Position numbers and translations under genes: made by a program
In this document: positions 33,401 through 41,500 of the stretch, in pieces
Numbering within the stretch: the first letter of the stretch is position 1
Layout: the number at the start of each line of letters is the position of its first letter
Assembly: GCA_040385525.1 (NCBI GenBank)
Contig: JAZKHE010000002.1
Span: 999,025-1,063,024, forward strand
Source: JAZKHE01 sp040385525
GTDB lineage: Bacteria; Bacteroidota; Bacteroidia; UBA4408
Length of the DNA stretch: 64,000 nt
Direction of reading: 5' to 3'
Notes under the pieces: generated by a model
What the model was told of the DNA's origin: nothing
The model's input: the letters and a program-made list of their open reading frames with translations, nothing else
Database searches by the model: none

Positions 33401-34971
33401 CTTCTGGTAGTGCTATACTAACGCCAACTTTAGCATCATCTTTATCAATTACATCATCCAACACTTCTGCATCAAATGTTGCTGGTAATCCTCCAACAAA
33501 TATTGCATCAGTTGTTGTTATGGCGCAAACAGGAGCTACTCAAACTTACACTGTAACGTACAATGTTATAACGTTAAACTCAAATTCTTCGCTTTCTAAT
33601 TTAACAACAAGTGTTGGTTCTTTTACATTTTCTTTTGCACCAGGTATTTATAATTACACAGTTAATTTGCCTACAGGTACAACAGGCACTGCTAGTTTAA
33701 CTCCAACTTTAGCAACAACGCTTTCTACAATAACTTCTAACACAAGTGCAACAGATGTTGGTGGAACTGCACCTGCAAATATTGCTACAGTAGTTGTAAC
33801 AGCCGAAAACGGATCAACAAGTACTTATACTGTAACTTACAACACTAGTCCGTTAAATTCTAATTCAAGTTTAGCAACATTAGTTCCTAATAGAGGAGAT
33901 TTAGTACCAACATTTTCACCATCAACTTTTAACTATACTGTAACTCTACCTTTTGGTTCAACAGGTTCTGATAATTTATCGGCAACGGTTGCTAGTTCTT
34001 TATCAGTAATTAGTTCTAATGTGGCGGCAAGTAATGTAGCCAATAATAATGGTGTAGATAATGTTGCAACTGTTGTTGTAACTGCACAAGATGCATCAAC
34101 AAGTACTTATACAGTAACTTATACTGTTGAAGCTGGTAACACCAATTCAAGTTTAACGGCTTTAACTTCAAGTGTAGGAACAATAAGTCCAGTGTTTGCA
34201 TCATCTACTTTTAGCTACACAGTAACATTGCCAATAGGTTCTTCTGGCTCAGCTACTTTAACACCAACACTAGCAACAACTTTATCTACAATAACATCAA
34301 ACGTAAGTGCAAGTAATGTTAATGGTTCAGCACCTAATAATACAGCCTATGTAATTGTAACTGCTCAAACAGGTGCAACATCAACTTATACTGTTGTGTA
34401 CAATGTTGTTCAACCAAGTACTGATGCTACATTGGCTACATTAACATCAAATATTGGAAGTTTTACAACAACATTTAATCCTAGTGTTTTAAGTTATACT
34501 GTTGTTGTTCCGCAAGGCACAACTGGAGCCTCAATAATTTCGGCTACAGCAGTTTCTACATCTGCAAATGTTACAATTACGCAAGCAACAGATGTGTCGG
34601 GCGCTGCACCTGCAAACGTTGCGACAGTTGTTGTTACAGCGCAAGATGGAACTACAATTTTAACTTACACTATAACTTATAGTTTTGCTAGCGGTTTAAA
34701 TGAGTTAAATAAAGGCAATATACAAGTTGAGGTTTATCCAAATCCTGTAATTAATAAAGTATTTATTAAAGTAACTTCTAATACAAATTCTTTACCATTA
34801 CAAATTGAAGTGCTCAATGTATCAGGTCAAATTTTGTATGCTAAACAAGTTAATTCTTGCGGTTTAATTTGTAATTATGATTTAGATTTAAGCGACTTAC
34901 CACAAGGTATTTATTTTGTGAAACTACACAACGAAATGACAAGCGAAATAAAACGAGTAGTGAAAAATTAA
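30433..34971 (+). CDS. Giant T9SS-sorted protein with FN3 and five cadherin-like repeats
   Basis: 1512 residues. A signal peptide (1-24) is followed by a beta-rich region. A fibronectin type III-like domain lies at about 406-496 ('YQFKVRGNCGASKSLWTRLQ') and a MAM/choice-of-anchor-like domain at about 500-690. Five cadherin-like beta-sandwich repeats (PF12733-type) of about 93 residues lie between about 957 and 1420; each has a 'NxNSSLxxL ... NYTVTLPxGSxG' start and a 'VVTAQxGxTxTYTVTY' end. The last 80 residues are a type IX sorting domain ('VEVYPNPVINKVFIKV'). It is a probable surface adhesin. Monocistronic, with a terminator 20 bp after its stop. Confidence 0.85.
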   Translation: MRSLFQTKFFYFIAVCLFSFSAKAQLSSYTFSQGIEGYTAITGGTVLWSGAGIDDDPAVNVAIPSFNFNGINYNSCYITPNGFITFGSEPNTVEYRPISSSVSTYSGAISAFGWDLVSSSTGSPEVRCQQVNEEFIIQWQDFKRNSISTIEKISFQIKLNSLTNVIKIVYGGSIFPTNNTTYPQVGIRGASNSNFRNRKVVAATGIWLNSTEGTLNNDNCYFNSVNSGTVPISGLTFIWTAPCVNASIPYSINFDDVEPYNIPNCTSIQDLNGANTWNVEEAPTDTICFNGNVLAYNWDGSTPGDDWFFSKGISLTAGSTYTLQYVYGAYDVGFPESMEVKFGLSATPVAMTNSIASHPLIESRFEQVEVNFSPASTGVYHLGFHANSDPDMYNLYLDDILLSNYTPCTKPTSLSAYNANTTSVVVSFTAGGSETEWQIEYGVAPYVFTGLSMATFTSNTFTLTGLNPGTKYQFKVRGNCGASKSLWTRLQNFITPCNPTTTLPLAQSFDNSQFPACWSASLISGEDGWEVKNFDSGISAPKSGTNFIGKTNTDSEALLISPPLNLNGLGATPVQISSWLYRSSTSDVNDKITFYVNNSSNLTGAVQLLEIFTNIGVAPTVGTDGWYNYKVTIPTSYNTNGTFYVIAKGSTSADAASNALGIDEFRLELVASLDIQANTFINPSTVGCYSSSENVSVVVENVGNTLINFATNNLVLNANVTGTTASTITTTINSGTLAAGALATYSVGNANMLAVGNYFISGSANLSGDLSTSNNTFETAIREKFSTYALPYTETFNSYTNLSDAPIWNGNGDWIVADNQGTAGTKSYITQVNLSFPQATTITKFNLGTVTSATSLTLDYRIVDEHDLSSAPSAATTLVAGDFIKISLSTDCGASYTLFHTINNGNHTPSLSFTNKNLSLAAYAGQNIQFKIEVQSGGSNDFYFNMDNFNVVQPLDNNANLSNLVSSQGSLNPTFASGTTNYTVTLPIGSSGSAILTPTLASSLSITSSNTSASNVAGNPPTNIASVVVMAQTGATQTYTVTYNVITLNSNSSLSNLTTSVGSFTFSFAPGIYNYTVNLPTGTTGTASLTPTLATTLSTITSNTSATDVGGTAPANIATVVVTAENGSTSTYTVTYNTSPLNSNSSLATLVPNRGDLVPTFSPSTFNYTVTLPFGSTGSDNLSATVASSLSVISSNVAASNVANNNGVDNVATVVVTAQDASTSTYTVTYTVEAGNTNSSLTALTSSVGTISPVFASSTFSYTVTLPIGSSGSATLTPTLATTLSTITSNVSASNVNGSAPNNTAYVIVTAQTGATSTYTVVYNVVQPSTDATLATLTSNIGSFTTTFNPSVLSYTVVVPQGTTGASIISATAVSTSANVTITQATDVSGAAPANVATVVVTAQDGTTILTYTITYSFASGLNELNKGNIQVEVYPNPVINKVFIKVTSNTNSLPLQIEVLNVSGQILYAKQVNSCGLICNYDLDLSDLPQGIYFVKLHNEMTSEIKRVVKN
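33301..34686 (+). repeat. Five tandem ~279-bp coding repeats (cadherin-like domains)
   Basis: Repeat starts fall at about 33301, 33577, 33856, 34138 and 34417, so the spacing is 276 to 282 bp. The repeats are diverged in sequence (the fifth most) but keep the same motif order. They encode the beta-sandwich units of the giant T9SS protein. Confidence 0.75.
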
Positions 34972-34990
34972 TGTGCAATAAATAAATTTT

Positions 34991-35017
34991 AAAAGCCTCC
35001 AGTTGGAGGCTTTTTTT
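34991..35017 (+). terminator. Terminator between the giant T9SS gene and the response-regulator gene
   Basis: AAAAGCCTCC and GGAGGCTTTT form a perfect 10-bp stem with an AGTT loop and a T run. The A run on its left could let it act for the convergent regulator gene too. Confidence 0.9.
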
Positions 35018-35026
35018 ATGGACTAA

Positions 35027-35788
35027 TTATTTAAAAAGATTAAATACAATTTCTTTTTTTCTTCTGGATATAGGGATTTCAGTTCCGTCAATCATTAAAA
35101 TTGTTCCATTATCTTTTTTGAGATACGACTTAGCGAATTTTAAATTGATTAAATGAGATCGGTGAACTCTTTCAAATCCGTAATCTCTAAGTATCTCTTC
35201 AAATTCTTTTAATGTTTTAGAAACCATTAAAGGCTTATCTTTTGTAAAATAAAAAGTGGTGTAATTGTGTTCAGATTCGCATCTTATAATTTCGCTAATC
35301 GAACATTTTTTTGTTTCGGTTAATGTTGATAGATGTATTTTTTTTTCTTCCGTTTGGTTAGAAATATTATCTAATAACAGTCTATAATCGTAATTGTAAT
35401 TTTTTTTACTATTTAAAATTTTTACTTTATCTACAGCTTGTTTAAGTTCCGAAGGAATAATTGGTTTTAATAAATAATCTACAGCACTAATTCTAAAAGC
35501 TCTAATTGCATATTTATTTGATGCAGTAGTAAAGATTATTTTTAGTGTATCAAAATCTTCTTTTTTTAAATCTTTTTCTAAAATATCAATTAAATCAAAA
35601 GCGTTTCCATCACTTAAATTTATATCTAAAAAAACAATATCAGGAATATTGTTTTTAAACAAAGCTTTGGCTTCGGCAATACTTCCGCATTCTCCAATTA
35701 AATTAACATCAGGGCATGTTAACGAAAGCGAGTATTTTAGCGCAGAAAGGTTTTGCTGTTCGTCTTCTATAATAATGGCAGATAACAC
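35027..35788 (-). CDS. LytTR-family response regulator
   Basis: 253 residues from a GTG start (35788), giving MLSAIIIEDEQQNLSALKYS. The receiver domain shows the acidic pair in 'IIIEDEQ', the phospho-acceptor Asp in 'PDIVFLDINLSDGNAFD' and the conserved Thr and Lys ('IIFTTAS', 'YLLKPI'). A linker leads to a C-terminal LytTR DNA-binding domain (about 155-253), with 'IIRCESEHNYTTFYF' and 'FERVHRSHLINLKFAKSYL'. Such regulators bind pairs of direct repeats about two helical turns apart. It is the second gene of an operon with the histidine kinase, 17 bp downstream of it. Confidence 0.92.
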   Translation of the reverse strand: MLSAIIIEDEQQNLSALKYSLSLTCPDVNLIGECGSIAEAKALFKNNIPDIVFLDINLSDGNAFDLIDILEKDLKKEDFDTLKIIFTTASNKYAIRAFRISAVDYLLKPIIPSELKQAVDKVKILNSKKNYNYDYRLLLDNISNQTEEKKIHLSTLTETKKCSISEIIRCESEHNYTTFYFTKDKPLMVSKTLKEFEEILRDYGFERVHRSHLINLKFAKSYLKKDNGTILMIDGTEIPISRRKKEIVFNLFK

Positions 35789-35805
35789 TTTTCTTTTTTT
35801 TAAAT

Positions 35806-37752
35806 TTAAATGTAATTTAAAGGAAAAACAAGTTTAACTAAAGTTCCTGTTACAGAATTATTTTCATTCAACAAATCGTGAGTAGAAATGTGTATTTTTT
35901 CTTTATACATTAAATTAAGTGTTTGCACTCTTTCTTCAGTAATTGTTAAGGCAAGAGAATTGTGTTTTGGTGAAAATTTTGTTTTTCTTTTTAACGATTC
36001 AGCTATTCCAATTCCATCATCTTGCACTTCACAAACAATATTTGTGTCATCAACTATATAAAATTTAATAGTAATATTGCCTTGCTCATTTTTCGGTAAA
36101 ATGCCGTGTAGTATTGCATTCTCTACAAAAGGTTGAATAAACATAGGTGGTATAGCAGCAGAATCTTCCATGTTTTTCGCAACAATAACTTTAAAATCGA
36201 ATTTATTGTTGTAGCGCAATTGCTCTAAATATAAATAGGATTGAAGCATTTTAACTTCATCGGTTACTGTGGTTAATTGCTGACGAGATTGCTCTAAATT
36301 ATGTCTTATCAGTTTAGAAAAAACGCCCAAATATTCTAATGCTTTTTCTTTTTTATTTTCTGAAATAAAACCTCCAATCGAACCCAACGAATTAAAAATA
36401 AAATGAGGATTCATTTGCGCAGCAAGCGCATTTCGCTCTAGTGTTAAATATTTATTTTGAAGTAATATTTTGTTTTTAGTTTGTTTGCGATTGTATAAAA
36501 TAAAAATAAATAGTACAACAATTGTAGCCAAAATAAACATACTAAAAGTAAATTGCTTGTTTCTTTTGCTTTCTAAAACTTGTAAGTTTTTTTCTGCTTT
36601 TAATAATTCAATTTCTTTTATTTTATTATTGGTTTCGTATTCTGTTTGAATTTCTAAAAGTGACTTTGCATTCGTTTCTATTTTAATGCTGTCTTCCATG
36701 TTTTTATGCAAGTAAAAAAAGTCATACGCTTCTTTATATTTGTTGTTTATTTTATAATGATTTGAAAGCATTAAATAACTTGCAGATAATGCAATTTTGT
36801 AATTAATAATTTCCGAAATACTAAGTTGTTTTTTAAAACATTCTTCAGCTTTTGAGTACTGTTTTAGTGAGTCATAAATAACGCCTAAACTTCCGTAGGT
36901 TTCTGATATTCTTTTTTTATCGTTTAGTTTGCTAAATAGATCAAGTGCTTTTAATTCAATGTCTAAAGCTTCGTTATATTTTTGTTGAGAAATATATACT
37001 CTAGCAATTCCATTATTAGCAACAGCCACACCCAATTCATCGTCTATATATTTACTTATTTTTAAACTTAAATTAAAGTATTTTAATGCGTTAGTATAAT
37101 CTTTTATGTCTTCGTAAACCAACGCTAGATTGTAATACAGATGACTATAAAAATAGGTGTTTTCATCTTTTTTATTTTCAAGAGCACTTAAATAATGTTT
37201 AATAGCAACATCATATTTTTTTTGATAATAATAAATAGTTGCAATATTCGCTTTAGATGTTGCAATGCCTATTGTATCTTTAATTTTCTCTCTAATTTTT
37301 AAAGCTTGCGTGTAGTTTTCTAAAGCGTTTGTGTATTGTGCTCTACTAACATAAATATTTCCAATATTACTTAAAACCCCAACATATTTTCTCTCATCTT
37401 TTAATTCTTTTGAAGCTATCAATGCTTTAGAATAATAAGCCATTGCTTTATTGTTTTCGTCTTGATTTGCATAGTAATTTCCAAGCATATTATTGGAAGT
37501 GTAAATGCCTTTTTTGTAATCAATAGTTTCGCTTAGTTGTAACGACCTATTAAAATAATTTACAGACTGCCCGCCATCTTCTAAATTAAATAAATGCTTA
37601 CCAATGGCTATTAAAATATTTACTCGGTTGGTATCTAAAACTGTTTTTCGCAACTCACGTTTTAAAGAATCTAACATGTTTTTAGAACTTGCATTAGATT
37701 GTTTAAAACCGAATAATATCAGAAATAAAAAAAGTATATTTTTAAACTTCAT
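35806..37752 (-). CDS. TPR-containing LytS-like sensor histidine kinase
   Basis: 648 residues. A signal peptide or N-terminal membrane anchor (about 1-21) is followed by about seven tetratricopeptide repeats (about 40-390, such as 'YYSKALIASKELKDERKYVG'). A transmembrane helix lies at about 408-426, and a coiled coil follows. The His_kinase domain has 'LAAQMNPHFIFNSLGSIGGF' with the phospho-acceptor His, and the ATPase 'IPPMFIQPFVENAILHGI' with 'EVQDDGIGI'. This is the widespread Bacteroidota kind that senses through periplasmic TPRs and pairs with LytTR regulators. The cognate regulator is immediately downstream. Ligand unknown. Confidence 0.92.
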   Translation of the reverse strand: MKFKNILFLFLILFGFKQSNASSKNMLDSLKRELRKTVLDTNRVNILIAIGKHLFNLEDGGQSVNYFNRSLQLSETIDYKKGIYTSNNMLGNYYANQDENNKAMAYYSKALIASKELKDERKYVGVLSNIGNIYVSRAQYTNALENYTQALKIREKIKDTIGIATSKANIATIYYYQKKYDVAIKHYLSALENKKDENTYFYSHLYYNLALVYEDIKDYTNALKYFNLSLKISKYIDDELGVAVANNGIARVYISQQKYNEALDIELKALDLFSKLNDKKRISETYGSLGVIYDSLKQYSKAEECFKKQLSISEIINYKIALSASYLMLSNHYKINNKYKEAYDFFYLHKNMEDSIKIETNAKSLLEIQTEYETNNKIKEIELLKAEKNLQVLESKRNKQFTFSMFILATIVVLFIFILYNRKQTKNKILLQNKYLTLERNALAAQMNPHFIFNSLGSIGGFISENKKEKALEYLGVFSKLIRHNLEQSRQQLTTVTDEVKMLQSYLYLEQLRYNNKFDFKVIVAKNMEDSAAIPPMFIQPFVENAILHGILPKNEQGNITIKFYIVDDTNIVCEVQDDGIGIAESLKRKTKFSPKHNSLALTITEERVQTLNLMYKEKIHISTHDLLNENNSVTGTLVKLVFPLNYI

Positions 37753-37817
37753 AAATTGCTTTTGAGTTTGTTAAATTAGATAAAAAATGAAGCAACTATA
37801 CTAATTAAAAGTTTTTT

Positions 37818-37851
37818 TACCGAATTGTAAATCAAACCTACCGAATTGTAA
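37818..37851. promoter_or_regulatory. Candidate LytTR operator: two 13-bp direct repeats
   Basis: TACCGAATTGTAA occurs at 37818-37830 and again, identical, at 37839-37851, so the repeats are 21 bp apart, exactly two helical turns. LytTR regulators such as AgrA bind pairs of direct repeats at this spacing. The site lies 66 bp upstream of the histidine kinase ATG, so it may mediate autoregulation of the kinase-regulator operon. The rest of the 371-bp gap (37753-38123) is AT-rich, with a weaker direct repeat at 37951-38010. Confidence 0.55.
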
Positions 37852-38123
37852 TTCTATTATATTAAACAATAAAATAGCTTTAATTTTATAATAGAAAAAT
37901 AGATTACGAGTTGTAGAATTGTGATTTTGACTATGTTTTGATGCATGAGTTTTTAGCAACTGAATATTTTGATTGTGAGCTAGATGCGTTTTAGCAAGTT
38001 GAATTTTGAAATAATGCTTAAAAATAGTTTAAAAAAATAAGATATAACGCTTTGATAATTGTTTTTTAAATATTAACTTAGTAGTACTATTAATTTTAGG
38101 GTTACATAAATTTATAAATTAAA

Positions 38124-38525
38124 ATGAAAAAAATCTACTCTCTATTTGTTGTTTTGTTTTTTTTAAGTGTTAATGGTTATAGTCAAACTACTGCTGAAAA
38201 AAAAACCGTAAGTGCTCAAGAAATTTACAACTCTAATATACTTGTTAATGCTAGTACTATTGAGTTAAGAGATGAGATGCTAGTAAAGGTTTCTGATTTA
38301 TATCTTGAAAAAAACCAAGCAGATTTAGAAAAATTCTTTTCAACTGTTAAAGGTTTAAGTTTGGTAGGCATTTGCCCATCTTTAAGTATTTTAAAGATAA
38401 AAATTGATGAAAATGTTTACTCAAATTTAACTGATGTTGAGCATAAAATTACGGATAGAAAAATTGTTACTCAAGTGGAGTTTAGAAAAGGATCTTTCTC
38501 TGATTTAGATAATGTTTGTAAATAA
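38124..38525 (+). CDS. Small secreted protein next to giant T9SS gene, unrecognised
   Basis: 133 residues with a signal peptide (MKKIYSLFVVLFFLSVNGYS, then Q). The mature part is mixed helix/strand with a Cys in 'LVGICPSLSILKIKI' and one in the last residues (NVCK), perhaps a disulfide. No family recognised. The first 17 nt of the gene (ATGAAAAAAATCTACTC) are identical to those of the downstream giant gene at 38579, which suggests a shared origin of the signal peptides. A 53-bp gap separates it from that gene, so they may be co-transcribed. Confidence 0.65.
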   Translation: MKKIYSLFVVLFFLSVNGYSQTTAEKKTVSAQEIYNSNILVNASTIELRDEMLVKVSDLYLEKNQADLEKFFSTVKGLSLVGICPSLSILKIKIDENVYSNLTDVEHKITDRKIVTQVEFRKGSFSDLDNVCK

Positions 38526-38578
38526 ATTGAATTTAGAATTACTGTTTTTAAATATAAGCCACCTCAAATAGCCACACA

Positions 38579-41500
38579 ATGAAAAAAATCTACTCATTAT
38601 TTTTGTTTACTGTATTTTCGCTTTTAGTTTATACTAAAGCATCTGCTCAAACTGTAGTTGTTACCTACACAGCCGACGCTACTTGGACTTGTCCAGTTGG
38701 TGTTACGAGTATAACTGTTGAGTGTTGGGGAGCAGGTGGTGGTGGTGGTGGTGCAAAAAAGCGTGCTGATAAATTTGGTACTGGTGGTGGTGGTGGTGCT
38801 TATGCGCGTTCTACTGTTGTTGTTGTGCCTGGCAATAATTACGCAGTAGTTGTTGGTACCGGTGGTGCACAAGGTACTGGTACTGCAAATGCTGGCAACG
38901 GTGGCTCTTCAACTTTTAATGCTACTTCTGTAGTTGCAGCAGGTGGTGGTGGTGGCTTAAGTGCTACTGATAATTCAACAAATCCTTCTACGGCGGGTGC
39001 TGGGGGTACTGTTGCTGCTTCTACAGGTACGGTTGAATTTGCTGGCGGTAATGGTGCGGTTGGTGCTATTGGTGCTGCTGGTGGAGGTGGTGGAGGTGCA
39101 GGAACAACTGCTGTTGGTGCTGCAGCTGCTGGTTCTACTGCTGGAGCGGGTGGCACTTTATTAGGAGGTGCTGGTGGTAATGGTTCTACAGTAGCTACTG
39201 GGCCAGGTGCTACTGCCTCTGTTTATGGTGGTGCTGGTGGTGGTGCTACTGATAATAATACTGGTGCTAAAAGAGGTGGTACTGGTGCTTCGGGCTTAGT
39301 TAGAATAACTTATTCTACAACTCCTCCAAACGATAATTGTTCGGGCGCTATTGGTTTAACTCACCAAGGTGAGGGCTCTTGTACGCCTTTGGCAGTTTCT
39401 TTAACTGGTTCTACATCTTCCATGGCTGATGCTGGTTGTGGTGCTTCTGCTACCGACGATTTATGGTATAAATTTACGGCTACCGCAACGCGTTGTCGTA
39501 TTTCTGTTACAACTGCGGGTAAAGTAGTAGAGTTATTTACTGGTGCTACTTGTGCTACCGGTGCAACTGTTTCTTTAGGTTGTTCTTCTGCTTTAGATAA
39601 CGATTTTACAGGTTTAACAATAGGAACTGAATACTTTTTTAGAATATATAGTTCTTCTGGCAGCGATGCCTTAAATGTGTGTGTTACTACACAACCTGGC
39701 CCCCCTGTTAATGATGATTGTGCTGGAGCAATTGCTTTAACAGCATCTAGTATTTGTAATTATGTACAATATACTAATGCTTTAGCTACTGCTTCAACTG
39801 CACCAGATCCAGCTTGTAATTATACAACTGGTACTGGTAGTGGTGTAAATGATGTTTGGTTTTCAGTAGTTGTTCCTGCTAATGGAACTATTACAATAGA
39901 TACACAAGAAGGTGTTTTAACAGATGCAGACATTGCTTTATATACAGGCACATGTGGTACTTTAGCTTATGTTGATTGTGATAATCAAGCTAGTGCTAAT
40001 GGTGCAATGGGTTTAATTACTCGTGCAGGTTTAACACCCGGTACAACTGTTTATATTCGCGTTTGGGATAGAGGTCATGATGCAGAAGGTACCTTTGGTA
40101 TTTGTGTTACAACACCAGGTGGTTGTACTTTTAGTGGTACACAAACCACCGATTTAGGTGCTAATACAGGTGAGTGTTTTGTTTCTTGTCCTTCAACCCT
40201 TACATTACGCGATCCAGGTGGAGCTGCTAACTATGCAAATAGTTTAAACGTTACGCAAACTTTTACAAACGCAACAGGTGGTCCCTTGCAAATATCTTTT
40301 TCTGCTTTTGCTACGGAGTCTTGTTGCGATAAATTATATATTTATGATGGTAATAGCACTGCTGCCCCGCAATGGGTTGGTAGTCCTTGGGGTGGCACAA
40401 CAGCTCCTCCTACATTAATTTCATCTGGAGCTTCTATAACTATCCGCTTTACATCTGATGGTAGTATAAATAATACAGGTTTTGTATCTGCTATTACTTG
40501 CTTACCTGCTTGTACGGGTACTCCTGGAGCAGGTAATGCAATTGCAAATCCAACAAGTGTTTGCGCTGGAGCTTCTTCTTTGCTGCAGGTAACTTCTGGT
40601 ATTGCTCTAGCTAGCGGATACACTTACCAATGGCAAAGTGCTCCTGCTGTTGGAGGTCCTTGGACAAATATAGCTGGAGCTACAACAGGAACTTATTTAA
40701 TTACACCCGCTGCAACAGCTTTTTATAGAAGAATAACAACATGTACAGCTACAGGTAATTCTAACTTAGCAACCCCTCCAGGTACAGTTCAAGTTACTGT
40801 TACTGGTTTAACAGCGGCTTGTTACTGTGCTTCTGGGCAAACATCTAGTGGCGATATGGAGATAACTCAAGTAATATTGCCTCATACTGGTGGTGCGGCT
40901 GCAACTAATAGAGTTACTGCATATAACGGAGTTACTTTAGGTCATAATGATCCTGCGTTTACTGGTGCTACAACACCTAATTTAATGCAAAGTTCTACAG
41001 TTACTCTAACGGTTGGTGTTACTCAAGGCGATTTTTCTTACTCATTCCAAGTTTGGGCGTATTTCGATTGGAATCAAAATGGTTCGTTTACCGATCCAGG
41101 TGAGTATTTCCAAGTAAAACCTTATGGAACTTCAACTGCAGTAATTCAAACAAATTATACATTTCCTGTTACTGTACCAAGTACTGCCCTTTTGGGTAAT
41201 ACACAAATGCGTATTATAGCTGTAGAGTCATCTACCAATCCTTGGAATCCTTGTGGTACTTTTACTTGGGGTGAAAAAGAAGATTACAGAATTAATATTA
41301 CTGCAATGCCAGCTTGTGCTGGTGTAATTGATGCTGGTGCAACGGTTGTAACGCCTACGTCATCTTGTAATACAGCGCCTGTATCGCCAAGTATGTCATT
41401 AGTTGGTAATACTGCCGCATCGGGTATTACCTACCAATGGCAAAGCGCTGCTTTCGCTGCAGGGCCATACACTAATATAAATGGTGCAATTGCACCAACA

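Noticed and set aside
33301..34686. Periodic 279-bp repeats as possible satellite or mobile DNA
   Set aside because: They are coding, in frame and diverged, and form cadherin-like domains of one protein.
38624..39156. Minus-strand Thr/Pro/Ala-rich frames opposite the Gly-rich region
   Set aside because: They are the complement of GGT/GCT-type codons in a low-complexity region; the sense frame has a signal peptide and continues to a T9SS domain.
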